Below, piece after piece: positions 34,370 through 46,210 of a DNA stretch of 64,000 nt. The notes under the pieces were generated by a model. The model saw only the letters and a list, made by a program, of their open reading frames with translations. It was not told where the DNA came from and searched no databases. The position numbers and the translations under genes are program-made. The DNA lies in assembly GCA_037951105.1 (NCBI GenBank), contig JBAMJV010007397.1:104501-168500 (forward strand). The letters are read 5' to 3'. Source of the stretch: Echinarachnius parma (taxonomy: Eukaryota > Echinodermata > Echinoidea > Clypeasteroida > Echinarachniidae). How positions within the stretch are numbered: the first letter of the stretch is position 1; each line of letters begins with the position of its first letter.

Positions 34370-34540
34370 ACAAATAATACACGGTCTGGAGTGCGTTGTG
34401 TAAATGCATTGCACGCGAGGGCTATGTTAGCTGTGCGTTGTGCACGAGGCGTATGCCGAGTGCACAATGCACAGCTAACATAGCCCGAGAGTGCGATGAA
34501 TTTACATGACGCACGATACAAAGGCCGTAGTATTATTTGT
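34370..34540. repeat. Foldback sequence, 171 bp
   Basis: ACAAATAATAC ends mirrored by GTATTATTTGT; core GGGCTATGTTAGCTGTGC mirrored by GCACAGCTAACATAGCCC around GAGGCGTATGCCGA. Confidence 0.85.
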
Positions 34541-34544
34541 TTTA

Positions 34545-34970
34545 AAAACGAGCTCAACCACGGATTGTTTTATTTTGCTGGATTATTGAAAACAGACTTG
34601 TCAAAATTAGTAACCCAGACTAGATCTACTCTTAGAGTGTGAATTTATTAGGAATTTACAAAAATCATCAATACGAACTCGCTTCACTGAATTCGACTCT
34701 GCAGATCAAATGCAGTTGATGGGAATTGCCGAATATTTTCCCATAAAAGTGAGAATTAGCAAAGAATTGTATGCATTTGCATTCTAAAACTTACCAATAT
34801 CAAACCACATACCATATAATTTACGAAACTGCTTCGATTTATATACTACAGAACAGATAATTTACAAAATTTTACAAAAGCATTTTACATCTTTTTTTTT
34901 TCACTTTCGCAATTTGTCTTCGTAGAATTCTATGTAAACAAGCATTGTGACGTCATGGGTTGCACACCTT
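34545..34970. other. Nothing recognised
   Basis: AT-rich. Confidence 0.4.
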
Positions 34971-34971
34971 C

Positions 34972-35047
34972 GGCACGATGGTTGCGCGGTATCGGCACGG
35001 TGGTTACGCGGTATCGGCACGGTGGTTACGCGGTATCGGCACGGTGG
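34972..35047. repeat. 22 bp minisatellite
   Basis: About 3.5 units of CGGCACGGTGGTTACGCGGTAT. Confidence 0.93.
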
Positions 35048-35148
35048 TGCAGTTGGTGAAAAGTAATCAATGCCCACGTGATCGGTATTAGCCAATCACG
35101 TTACTGAATTTACCGGAGCCGTTTTATAAAATACATTGTTGCACTTAA

Positions 35149-35460
35149 AAGGGACCACTAGGCAAAGAACAACACAAACTTATATGTTTTGGTACCGTTG
35201 TGTGATATTAATTAAATATTTGCAAAGGTTTGTGTAAATCATAAGCAATACTATTAATCACAAGTACTTACGAAAACAACATGGCCTCATGGTTCCGTAT
35301 ACACATGCATGCTTTAGTATGGTGATGCGTTTTCTACTTATTTAATATGTATGGAAACCTTTTTTTTTGGTTTTATTTGTTGGTGGAATGGACTAACCCT
35401 AACCCTAACCAACAAATACCTTTCATTTATTAAACTATTACTAGGGGGTGTTGGTACGCT
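35149..35460. mobile_element. Degenerate TTAA element related to 14473-15732
   Basis: TTAA at both sides. Left AAGGGACCACTAGGCAAAGA, and TTGGTACCGTTGTGTGATAT as in the larger element. The right end is diverged. Contains a short ACCCTAACCCTAACC. Confidence 0.7.
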
Positions 35461-35464
35461 TTAA

Positions 35465-35849
35465 GTTGCCATCCGGTATGACCGGAAAAAATATGTACAG
35501 AAATTATCAACGAAACAAAATTAATCCCATTTGAAAGCAACAATTATCACACCATCTCACAAACACAAGTATAGTAATTAAGCGCCACAAAACGTCAATT
35601 TGTTATTACTTTAGAAATACTCGGGCGAATGTTTACGCCATGTAAACACCTATATACAAGAGTATTTCATAGACCGACCCAAGTGTTTACAACAGTTATT
35701 GTGAGTTTACTAAATAATACCATTACATTTAGAGAAAGTTTCAACCGCATTTCCGTTTTACTCAATCCATTTAACACAGAATTACTGGTCCATTAAATAC
35801 GGAAGTCTTCTATATTCATCGCTCCCTTGTATTTGCCGCCGCGGTTCCA
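35465..35849. other. Nothing recognised
   Basis: No gene or repeat supported. Confidence 0.4.
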
Positions 35850-35853
35850 TTAA

Positions 35854-36413
35854 AGGGGAATTCCACCCCAGAAATGTGATGTTTGCTATAATATGAAGTG
35901 AATATGAAGAATCATGATCGAAAATCTGAGCCAAAACGATAGAGCAATAAAAAAGTTATGACAGGATGAACTTTGCTCCGATTTGTAGTATCGTTCGCAA
36001 TTGCTATCGATCGTGACGTCACTTGCGAGCTGCAGCCATTTTGACTTCTACATGGAAATTTTACAAAATTTAAATTTTCTTAATAACAAAGCAAATTTAT
36101 GAGCTTACAAATTCCAAAGAGGTTGGCCCATCGATATTCTTCTATGAATTCGTGAAAACAAGCAGAGAAAAATTAACTTTTAGTAACGAAAATGAGAAAT
36201 AAGTGTATTTTCATGTACTAAAGCCATGGCGAGTTGCTCGTCAATGATGTTGCATATGGCGGCAATTTTGAAACGATCGCTCATTACTACATGATGTTCA
36301 AATAGGTATAACTCCCGTGTTTCTTGTCTGATTTTGATCAAATTTTCACCAATTATGCCTCTTATTCTGCTTATTCAAATAATGAATGGTTTTATCAGGC
36401 CCGGAATACCCCT
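35854..36413. mobile_element. TTAA-flanked MITE, 560 bp
   Basis: TTAA on both sides; ends AGGGGAATTCC and GGAATACCCCT. A distinct internal sequence from the other TTAA families. Confidence 0.82.
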
Positions 36414-36419
36414 TTAAGC

Positions 36420-38000
36420 TAAGCCACTTTACTCTTCCCTATCGATATCTGCTAATCCCTTGGTATTGATAATATCTTCCTTTTATCCATTGTGATTTTA
36501 TTTACGGTATTATTATTGCCTTTTTCAATTTCTTCCCCGCTATATTGTATGTTTTATTTTTAATTGAATTTTGCTTGTTATATACAAAATAAGGATAAAA
36601 GAATAAACTTATGAAGCGTTTGTAATCGTCTATTTTATTTGTTGAACCTAGAATGATAGTTCGTTTCGTTGGGCCTTTGGGTGTTTTATATTTTGCGCAT
36701 CTTTATAAGTTGAGTTTGAGCTAATTTTGATTCAGCCAATCCAATGGCTGTTCTTCATGCAAGGTCGTGCAAAGTATTACAACCGATCAAACATAGGCCC
36801 ACGGAAGACTACTGTTCTTGACGGTCGACCTTAACATGGACCTTACAGTACAATGAATCATGCATGTTACTTGCTGGGTTTTTTTTTTGTTGGGGGGGGG
36901 GGGGGGGGGCGAGCATTGCTGTTAGAATTAAAATATGGCATAATTTTCCCCTTTTAATGAGCGTACATTTTAAAGTTATAATCAATTACCAAAGCACTTT
37001 GCGGGAACAGGTCGTGAACTGTACACGTATAATTACTTACGACTTTCTATTGAAAGGGTCATTATGATTTTCTGCATTTTGAAGCTCGTTCGAGAGGTCT
37101 TACCGGCCCACCATCGAACAGCAGGGTAGAGCTTGCTGCTGAGTACTTCTAGCGAAACCTCCCCCGCTGTTCAAGCCAGCCCTCTCGGGGGCGGCCTTTG
37201 ATGCAAGACCGCTAACATAATAGCGGGCCAAATCAAGTATACTTTCCCCTACATGGTGAGTGCGCCTTATAAAACCTCTTTAAATGGAGCTATTCAAATA
37301 ATTTGCGAGTTTGTTTGGTTAACTCGCAGCAATGGTGGGCTTCACGCAGGGGCAATTAGTCAGAGGACCGTCAAATCATTGCTCCACTTGCTTTGAGTCG
37401 AGGAGGTACGAAGCAGCAGGCCCAAAGTTGACATAAAACGATTTAGATTTTGGGTAGAATAACACCGAGGTAATGAATTCAAAGTAAAAGAGAGCGACGC
37501 GGTACGATGAATTGACCGTGATCGTTTATCAAATGCATCCTAATTATTGAGGAAGACGTTTAACATGATTGAACTTTCGTAATCTGTCATGTCTTTTTCT
37601 CAGCGCCCCCCCCCCCCCTCCCCTTGCTATCCACATTGTGAATTCGATACGCCCACCTCTCATTATATGTCCTTCCCCCTCACCATCTGACTGAGCCCCC
37701 CCCCCCCCCCACCCCACCCAACTATAACCCTCCACCTTTCCTCCTTCTCACATTCGTGCCCCCCCCCCCCCCCCCTCTCCCCTCTCTCCCCGTGTCCCCC
37801 GCTCTATCTATACACCTTCCGTCCGTTCTCCCAATATCGAGTACAGTCAAACCTCGTTTTAAGGTGCTCTGATATAACCAAGTAAGTCCTTGATATAATA
37901 AAACCCTCTCAGGATAATTTTGCCGGTACCACGGAATTTTCATGGCTGGTTGTTTATTTATTTATTTTTTGTACAGACGCGTTCAAGAAGTTATGATTAT
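36420..38000. other. Gene-free, G/C homopolymers
   Basis: Poly(G) at 36892-36909 and poly(C) at 37606-37618, 37696-37710 and 37759-37775. No supported exon. Confidence 0.6.
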
Positions 38001-38113
38001 TTACGCCTGTAACCGCCCTTTATCGCCACCATCCAAGAGACGCAGCCCCGATTCGAACCCGAGCCGATGTGTGCGAAGAGCAGAGCCCTGACCACTAGAC
38101 CAGAACACCTCAT
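38001..38113 (-). mobile_element. SINE-B (tRNA-derived), copy 2
   Basis: On minus: TGGTCTAGTGGTCAGGGC, then GGGTTCGAATC, then GGGGCTGCGTCTC and AAAGGGCGG; the same layout as 23903-24012. Confidence 0.75.
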
Positions 38114-38400
38114 CGGCGAATGCTGGTCCCAAGGTATATCCATTTTCTTCATGACTTTTTCTCCCTCCCCTCACCCGCGCTCTCTTCTTGACTTTCTCTT
38201 TTTCTTATTTTCTCTTCTCGTTTCTCCCACTCTTATTCGATGTCTCCCCTCTCTCAATTTCTCCTTCCATTCTTCTTCCGTTCTGCTCCCTCCCTTCATC
38301 GATCGTATCCCTCTTTACTTTCATTCTTCCTTCTTCACCTGATGAGTCATAATAGCTTTCACTTTTTGCGAATGTTGGTAATTTATTCAGCTCTCTTCCC
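38114..38400. repeat. Pyrimidine-rich low complexity
   Basis: TCTC/TTCT-rich on this strand to about 38340. Confidence 0.7.
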
Positions 38401-38518
38401 ATTTTAATTCTAGTAACTTTGTTGACATGTGCAAACAGTGATGAGTGGTTGATACAATGTATATTGTTGTTATCTCATAGATCCACTGGGTGTTGTGCGA
38501 AAATGTCAAGATAATATG

Positions 38519-39034
38519 TAATAATAATAATTTACTCGATTTATATAGCGCCTAATATGAATGATAATAATCTCTAAGCGCTTTATAATGATATTATAGG
38601 TTTTCCCGCTCAATTTGACACTTTTTTTTCTCAATCGAATTCATTAAGGGCCATTCAGATTCACGCATTGCCGCATAATCGTTGGTATCGGTCATTCAAA
38701 TTCCGAATAAGTGCAAACGAATTCATGCATACGCATACGGTTTCGTGAATAGTCACGATAGTTCATTTATGGGCACTCGAATTCGCGAATGTGCAGTAGC
38801 GCCAGCGTGAACTACGTGCGATTTTGAATGACCATTTGTGCAAATTCACTTGCTCAGACGACTATTTACGAATTCGAATGCTGCTTTGACACGGCGATCG
38901 CAAATCGCGCGAATTCGTTTGCTCCTTATATCAATTTGATTGTCACAATCGCGAAATTGAGCGGGAAAACCTACCCCGGTCATAGGATACAAAGCAAACC
39001 AGCACACATTGTGCACTTGCACCATCTTCACTAT
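38519..39034 (-). mobile_element. SINE-A fragment inserted in element X, split by a MITE
   Basis: On minus: GTGTGCTGGTTTGCTTTGTA and TCCTATGACCGGGG, then (after the MITE) AAGCGCTTAGAGATTATTAT, GGCGCTATATAAATCGAGTA and an ATT tail. The flanks share ATGTA. Confidence 0.82.
38599..38971. mobile_element. Tc1/mariner-like MITE inside the SINE
   Basis: Ends GGTTTTCCCGCTCAATTT and its inverse, with TA on both sides (38597-38598, 38972-38973). Intact SINE copies show the uninterrupted TATTA-CCCCCGG site. Contains several ATTCGCGAAT/ACGAATTC-type words. Confidence 0.9.
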
Positions 39035-39289
39035 GTATGGCCAAGTAATGAGCGAAAATGCAAAGTTATATTCACAAACTCGTTGCACTGACTTGTTACA
39101 CGGTAACGACTATCCAGTGGATAGTTTTACATCTGAACACTTCAATCGTAAATATCATTTTAACAAAAGGAAAATTAAAAAAAACGAAACCTGTCCCATG
39201 CTTCTATTGTTAATACGAATACAACAAATTATGAGGGAACTCTTATTGGATTTTCTGGACTTGGACAATGTTACTAAGTCCCTTTAATG

Positions 39290-40253
39290 ACTCGGTTGAG
39301 AAAGAGAAGGGTGCTAATTCACTTCTTGTACTTCAGGCTTAATGTTGAAAAGTTGAAAGCCGTGCAGTAGCAAATATTTTGATTTATTTTATATTTTATG
39401 AATATTCTCAATATTGGACTAATAATTGGACGTTATTGTTATCTGAATATATCCCACCACCTAAACAGTATGTATAGAGGAGGCTCCGACCCACAAGATG
39501 GTATGTGTAACTCGATTCACCCAGAAATCCACTGCACTTGCAACTGCACTTGTGGGTAAATTTATTAATCTAAATTTAGATTTTCAAGCCATGAGAAAAA
39601 CCTCTTCACAAGCTTTTATTTTACTAAAACATCGAACAATATTTGGCAAATATAGGGTTGTTTCAATTTTACAAACATAAGTCTTTTACAATATGTGAAC
39701 TTAAAATGCCAATTTGTATCCAAAACATGAATTACCAACAAGTGCAAGGTTTTGCTATATCATTATACAGACCCTGCTGACATTATTCATTCTCTCTACG
39801 CTTCTAGCCCGCTAGATGGCGCCAAGCCCCATGGTTGAGCTGTGCTCATCAATTATGTATATATAGATCTCGCAACCACGGCTATAATAGCATGTGATCT
39901 GGACACCTGGAGGGCGTTTTTTCCCCCACACTTATTGCAGCAAATCCATATTAATTATTCATAAGCAGCGATGTAGGTCAAGGGCTAGTCATATGAATAA
40001 CTAGGATAAGGGTTATGGTTAGTTTTAGGAGACCTACGAACGACTGACGATTCACGTGGTCTATTGGTCACTTTTGTGGGTTTCGGGACTAGGAATCCTT
40101 ACGTATGAATTTTCTTTTCTTTTGCCATTACATATATGAGAAGAGGAATATGTAGTTATTATCATGCACAGTTTTCTGAAAATAGTGACCTAGATTGTTG
40201 CTTTTGAATAATTCATAAGGAGAACGATTCAGTGACCGCGGGAAACATTAGAC
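39290..40253. other. Nothing recognised
   Basis: No supported exon; short frames only. Confidence 0.4.
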
Positions 40254-40256
40254 TAA

Positions 40257-40479
40257 TGCCCGGCGCAGACAGAGCCGACTCGACCCGATCCGACTGGTTT
40301 TCAGCCTGATTATCTCAGTATACGCTGCCTCAGGACTCCGGTTTTTCCAGTCAAGTGCCAGTCGGAGGTAATTCGAGGCCGATTCAACATGTTGGATCGG
40401 CTCCGACTGAGCGAAACTGACTCTAGCCTGACTGAAAACCAGTCGGATCGGGTCGAGTCGGCTCTGTCTGCGCCGGGCT
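40257..40479. mobile_element. PIF/Harbinger-like MITE, copy H2
   Basis: Ends TGCCCGGCGCAGACAGAGCC and GGCTCTGTCTGCGCCGGGCT, flanked by TAA on both sides. The inverted arms extend to CCGACTGGTTTTCAG on each side. Confidence 0.88.
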
Positions 40480-40484
40480 TAATA

Positions 40485-41365
40485 AGGCAGAGGGTTGTAG
40501 GATGCTACAGGTATCAGTCTTGTGTCATCGTGCGTGGTGATGCGGGGATGCGCAATTGTCTCTTTTGGTAAGGAGGTCTCTCTTATTTTGTAGACTTCGT
40601 TTTACCCTCGCCTTTACAGGCGCTGTTTTGTTTACTTTACTTATTAAGAAATGTATCAACATTATTAAATAATAGGAAAGGACAGGCGATCGACTGCAGT
40701 ATATTGCTTCACTCGTTTAAAAAATGTTCAAGGACTATTAGTTCTTTTGGAGATGATAAACTTTCTATATCAATCATCATGACGTATTCTTTAATTTGTG
40801 GTTCAGGCAATATATACCCCACTCATGCACCCACATGTTATAGATTCATCCAGATATCAGTCAAATATTAATAATAATTATCATGCATTGATGATTATGA
40901 CGTTTGCAATGCTTAATATGCCAAATAAGACTGAAACGGATCTAATAATTCAAACAATGATGATCGGATCGTAATGATAATCATTGTTTTATTGTTACGT
41001 CAGACTGCGTTAAACAGCTTTAATTGCACGTGAATCATTCGCCATGAATTGCATAATTATTTTTATTCATGACAACATGAGAGCGACCACTTATATTTGA
41101 GTTTTGTTTGTGACGTATAGAATACCATAACAACCCCGAAGGAAGGTAAACATGATCACACAAATTATAAGTGAATGTTTGTACAGAGAACCCAAGTAAA
41201 CCAAAATACATTTTCCCCCAGATGCGACAAGATTATGGAGTTCTCTTCATCAAAATATTGTCGGGAGCACCTCCTTGGATACATTCAAGCAGGAGGTGTC
41301 GCAAATAAGGCTCCGCTGAGCTCAACGCGATAGTTTGATAATAGGCCAACGGCGGTGTGTACTTA
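40485..41365. other. Nothing recognised
   Basis: AT-rich. Confidence 0.4.
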
Positions 41366-41370
41366 AATTG

Positions 41371-41524
41371 GAAGAAGAAGAAGAAGAAGAAGAAGAAGAA
41401 GAAGAAGAAGAAGAAGAAGAAGAAGAAGAAGAAGAAGAAGAAGAAGAAGAAGAAGAAGAAGAAGAAGAAGAAGAAGAAGAAGAAGAAGAAGAAGAAGAAG
41501 AAGAAGAAGAAGAAGAAGAAGAAG
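41371..41524 (+). repeat. (GAA)n microsatellite, about 51 units
   Basis: 154 bp uninterrupted GAA. Long GAA arrays can form triplex DNA. Frames here are artefacts. Confidence 0.98.
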
Positions 41525-41802
41525 ACTTTTGACTTTTCAAAAGGATATCATTATTTACAAACTATAAATCAAAGTCAGAGGTTTACAATAAAATAATAGT
41601 ACATAATACAACAATAATGTTTGTTTACAATGGTTATACAAGGATAAACATTGTTATTAAAATAAACAATGTAAAATCAATACATCATAATAACAAACAC
41701 ACCTACATAAGGTAGATGCAAATCTAAAACAACCAAATCAATGAGCAAGCATCGAAAAGGAACAGAGTATTATTGTGTGACCACGTTTTAAGAAAAGCAT
41801 CA

Positions 41803-41988
<186 letters not shown>

Positions 41989-42119
41989 CTCCGAGATACA
42001 CCGAGCCAAGTTTTCGTTCAGAGTGTGTTTCAAGAAAACCAAGAATCTTGGTGTATCTTTTTTTTTAAAGAACGTGATTATGAAAATATTCATAAATAAT
42101 AGTCATATCATTGGAACAA

Positions 42120-42450
42120 TTAATGTGGGCCCTACAGTTATTTGATAAATTGTTTTGTAACGTCTACACATGTTTGAAAATATATCAGAGTGGCTTTTAA
42201 ATTGTTTGAATATTCTCGATATTGAATCATTATTTCAACAAAATAAAGTTCACAATTTTAGATTATAAAAATTGTTGAAACTTTCAGCTGCTCAGAGCAG
42301 TCTATATTATATAATATATAGGGATTTGTTTCAGCTGTCTGAAGTGCGTTAAGTTAACGGCTGTTATTTGAATGTAAACAACCTCCTTACTTAGCCGTTA
42401 AGATGCTTTTCTACCATTCGAGTATACTTGAATGAATGATAATGACTGTA
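42120..42450. mobile_element. Degenerate fragment of TTAA element family Y
   Basis: Shares GTTGAAACTTT, CATTATTTCAACAAAAT and the order of words with the right half of the Y copies at 43283 and 47930. Confidence 0.55.
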
Positions 42451-42465
42451 CTATTTTTATTTACA

Positions 42466-42760
42466 ATAAAGGGATCTAGTATCATTGTTAAAATGTGCAA
42501 AAACTGACGGAGCATTGATAACATTTGTATGTAAGTAAATGTAATCTGATATGTCCACTGTGTGATGTATGAAAATTTAATGGTAAATGAATGTCCGAAA
42601 AATTAGCAAAAAATATATTTGCTTACTCATTGCACTTACTTTGTATAAAGTTGGAATTCTATCATGGAGATTTGTTTAATCCGAACATTTTAATCATAAA
42701 TATCTTTGTAACGAAAGATAAATAATTTTTAAAATCGAAACCGTATGAATTAGTTCTATC
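42466..42760. mobile_element. Degenerate family X fragment
   Basis: AAAGGGATCTAGTA, TCTGATATGTCCAC, TTGCTTACTCATTGCACT and TAAATATCTTTGTAACGAAA in family X order. The right end is lost. Confidence 0.65.
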
Positions 42761-42789
42761 CCGTATTGCACTTTGTAATTATATACTAG

Positions 42790-43278
42790 GAGGGGGACGT
42801 ATTGAAAGTCAAAGCCAGTGGTCATTTAAAACTACCGAGCTAGACGTTAGATTTGTTCGATTCTGTGTTTTAGATATATGTCTAGAACAGTATGCACACA
42901 TTGTCCCTTTTTAATTTTAGCTGCCAACTAGGATTAGCTTATAGTGGGTACGATTTCCTACCTCACTTGCAAATAAACCAAGTTTTAAAAGCCAAATTGA
43001 CCCCTTCATCAGATTCTCGTTCTCCTTACAGGTCAAATTGGGTTGTTTGACAACTGCAGGGCTGCACAGCCGGAAAGGCTTAAAGTTCGACCCGGAGGCC
43101 CACCCCGTCACCTAGCTGGATGGAAGCTACCTCGAATGGGACTCGGTCTTCTCCAAACTCAGAGTTTTACAGCGATCATCAACACAAAACGAACAACCTA
43201 ACCAATAATCAAGCAATCAAACAAAACAATTGACAGGAAAACAAGCACACAGACTCTTGGCTATGACCGATACGCAAA
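42790..43278. other. Nothing recognised
   Basis: No exon supported. Confidence 0.4.
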
Positions 43279-43282
43279 TTAA

Positions 43283-44193
43283 AGGGGTAGTTAAGTTTGG
43301 TTATAGAGGGCGCTTCAAGATTTCTTTGTTGTGAGGTAATAAAAACTGAGTGTCAAATTTGAAAGAGCATTCAATTTGAATGACAGAATAAACTTTTTTT
43401 GATCAAAATCGGTACAGAAACAACCGAAATATAAACAAATAAATCCGATCGGAATAAACATGGGGCCCCAGGTTTATTCGATGAGGGATCTAGTAACTGT
43501 ATTGACATGATTGTGCAAATAGTGATGAGTGGTTGATACAATGTATATTGTTGTTATCTGATATGTCTACAGGGTGTTGTGTGAAAATTTCAAGTTATAT
43601 GGCCGAGTTATGAGCAAAAATGCAAAGTGATATTTACTTACTCATTGCGCTCACCTCACTTTGTACACGGTTTTCGCTGTCCAGTGGATAATTTAACATC
43701 TGAACACTTCAATCGTAAATATCTTTTTAACGAAAGGGAAATTTGAAAAACCGAAACCTGTCCCATGCTTTTATTGTTAATACGAATACAAGGTATGAGG
43801 GAACCGCTAAAATTCCAATTGGATTTTGAGGATTTGGACAATGTTACCAAGTCCCTTTAAGAAAAAACTAAATAAATTGCTTATACGTTTTCAAAATTGT
43901 ACAGAAGAGGTTTAAAATGATTGTTAATGATCTCTATAATCATTATTTCAACAAAACATCACATGCATAACCTTTTTTATTATACAAAATTGTTTAAACC
44001 GATGCGTTTTTAGAGAGCGCCCTTTTGTGTTTTAAAATCTCTTTTTGAATGATAACAGGCTTTTTATTAATAGTCGTTTTTACTTTTTTTGTTATACCTT
44101 TCGAGCATGGTGGAGTTATAACTATTAGTTTATAATGTTATGGTGCATGTTGTGGTTACTAAAATTCAGTTTGACCCAAACTGTACTATCCCT
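43283..44193. mobile_element. TTAA element family Y, copy 1, with a family X element inside
   Basis: TTAA on both sides. Ends AGGGGTAGTTAAGTTTGG and CCAAACTGTACTATCCCT (one C more in the window). A family X copy occupies about 43486-43856. Confidence 0.82.
43486..43856. mobile_element. Family X element nested in Y1
   Basis: GGGATCTAGTAACTGT, then GATGAGTGGTTGATACAATG, then TGTTAATACGAATACAAGG, then ACCAAGTCCCT and TTAA. The left TTAA is mutated. Confidence 0.82.
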
Positions 44194-44197
44194 TTAA

Positions 44198-44733
44198 AAG
44201 AATAGTTGAGTTTTGGTATAGAGGACGCTACACAATATAATATGTTTGTGAGTTAATGAAAAAGGAGTGTCAAATTTGAAAGAGCATACAAGTTTAATAA
44301 CAGAATAAACTTCATTTGATCAAAATCGGTTCAGAAATGGCTGAAATATCCATAAACATAACCGTTTGTAATAATTGTGGGGCCCCACAAATATTGGATA
44401 ATTTTGAATCAGCCGTTAATTTTTTTTTTTAATGCTTCCTCTTTATAAAAATGTACAAAAGAGGTGTTTAAATAGCTGTTGATTATCTCTCTATATAATC
44501 ACCATTTTCAAAAAAACATCACATGCACAATAAATAATTTAAAATGGTTGAAACCATGCAATGACTTTTTAGAGAGCGCCCTTTTAAGATTTTAACGGTT
44601 CTTTTTGAAGAAGAGGCTTTTTACTTGTAATTTTGTAATTTTTTTAATTTTGAGTTTTAACTGTTAGTTTGTAATGTAATGGTGCAGGTTTTGGTTACTA
44701 AAATTCAGTTTGACCAAACCTGCACTCTCTTTA
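44198..44733. mobile_element. TTAA element family Y, copy 2, abutting Y1
   Basis: Starts after the same TTAA that closes Y1 (AAGAATAGTTGAGTTTTGG) and ends in degraded TTTGACCAAACCTGCACTCT. Confidence 0.75.
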
Positions 44734-44939
44734 CCAAAACTCAGCTATGCCAGATTATATCGCCTACTGCCCACTGATTTGGAATATAAACAAAAGCGCT
44801 CCGGAACGCTTTTCATTACCATCACAAATATCCCATTTCATTCTTCTGTCATAAGCCAAACAAAAAGGTACAAGAGAAATATGAAAGCTCCAAGTGAATT
44901 CGTCAAAGTTTATGGATCCCTTTAAAAGTATTTAAATGT

Positions 44940-45128
44940 TTTATTAAAAGGTAAAATACTTTTTCTTTTTTACTGACATTTGCTTTTCCACTTCGAACTT
45001 TGGTTGCGATCGAAATTGCAATCAGAACATTCAATATAAGATAGCCTTTTGTGTACATTAAAAGAAAAGGCGCAACTTTGCACCATTATGAGCTATGCAA
45101 AGCTCAACCTTCACGTAGCTTTTTAATT
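44940..45128. other. Spacer, nothing recognised
   Basis: AT-rich. Confidence 0.4.
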
Positions 45129-45459
45129 ATTTAACCTCATTAGATATGAATATAGACTACGGCGTCCCTCAAGGCTCGATGCTAGGGCCACTTTTATTTA
45201 TTATTATTTATGATATTGTTAAACAATTAAAGTATCGCAATGTACATTTATAAAGCAGACGATGCGATGATTTATTTTTCTCACAAAGACACAAATGTTA
45301 AAGAAGAAATAATTAATCCTGATTTATTGAATATATATAGTTAGTTGTGTAATTCTAAATTGAGCCTTAATAACACGGTCAGTATGTTATTTGGTTCTAA
45401 TAAGATGTTACATAAACATTATAAATGTAATCATTTAAACTTAAAAGTAAATGACAAGG

Positions 45460-45621
45460 GCCCCGTTGCAGAAAGAGATTCAATCAATTGAAAGTTACAA
45501 TTAATTGTAAAGCAGATCATGTGTTCTAAATCTGCGAATCTGATTGGTTGAAATGCGCAAAGTTTCTGACTTACAATCAATTGTAACTTACAATCGATTG
45601 TATCTCTTTCTGCAACGGGAC
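45460..45621. mobile_element. MITE Q, copy 1, inserted in the RT
   Basis: Ends GCCCCGTTGCAGAAAGAGAT and ATCTCTTTCTGCAACGGGAC, flanked by CAAGG on both sides (5 bp duplication). Nearly the whole element is palindromic. A second copy starts at 63932. Confidence 0.87.
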
Positions 45622-45804
45622 CAAGGAAATATAAAATGTACAGGCTACAAAATACATTGGTATGATACTTGATTCAAATTTAAAGTGGAATCTACACATT
45701 TGTACTCGAACTAGTAAATCGATAGGTCTTTTGATCTCGTTTGCGATATAATGTTACATTTCCTAACTTGAAAACTGTGAATAAAGCAATCATTCTCCCA
45801 ATGT

Positions 45805-45929
45805 GAAATCTATTTTAAACTTTTGATCACAATACAAATATTTACCTCCGAAATTTTCGGCTGTCATCTACAGCCGAAAATTTCGGAGGTAAATATTTGT
45901 ATTGTGATCAAAAGTTTAAAATAGATTTC
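45805..45929. repeat. Perfect hairpin, 59 bp arms, 7 nt loop
   Basis: Arms 45805-45863 and 45871-45929 are exact inverses around TCATCTA. The 12-mer ATTCTCCCAATG precedes the left arm (45792) and recurs after the right arm (45967). Confidence 0.95.
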
Positions 45930-46210
45930 ATATTAACTACCAATACAAAGAACTTTCATAGTAATATTCTCCCAATGATTATGAAGACTTGGTATCTGAA
46001 ACAGACTGTACTACTAACACACTGATTTATTGTAGATTAAGCTCCAAAACAGAGCTTGCAGAATTATGTTAGGGATTAGCCCATACAGACATAACTCAAT
46101 TATAGATTTGCATGATCGAATTGGTTTAAAATTATTAGCAGCAAGGCGAAATTCTCATTTAAACTCGATGGTATATAAGGCAACACATAATTGTACTCCA
46201 CCTTATTTAA

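Larger units (their letters stand above)
38420..39287. mobile_element. TTAA element family X, copy split by a SINE
   Basis: Left part GATGAGTGGTTGATACAATG to about 38518; the right part resumes at about 39036 and ends GTTACTAAGTCCCT before TTAA. Between them lies a minus-strand SINE-A fragment, itself split by a MITE. Confidence 0.85.
45130..46206 (+). pseudogene. Decayed LINE reverse transcriptase with insertions
   Basis: Plus-strand RT relics: YGVPQGSMLGPLLF (45157 on), then a stop and frameshift, ADDAMIYFSHKD, a thumb-like CNSKLSLNNTVSMLFGS, then (after an insertion) TKYIGMILDSNLKWNLHI, and later LQNRAC/LGISPYRH and NCTPPYL. The YADD-box position reads ADDA. Interrupted at 45460-45621, around 45805-45929 and at 46211. 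A CR1/Jockey-like clade is probable. Confidence 0.75.

Noticed and set aside
34960-35050. CRISPR-like repeat
   Set aside because: Direct 22 bp minisatellite without spacers in a eukaryotic genome.
35388-35412. Telomere-like CCCTAACCCTAACC
   Set aside because: Only about three units inside a TTAA element; not a telomere or a convincing interstitial array.
41335-41596. Long Glu, Lys or Ser homopolymer frames
   Set aside because: Six-frame translation of the (GAA)n array; no gene evidence.
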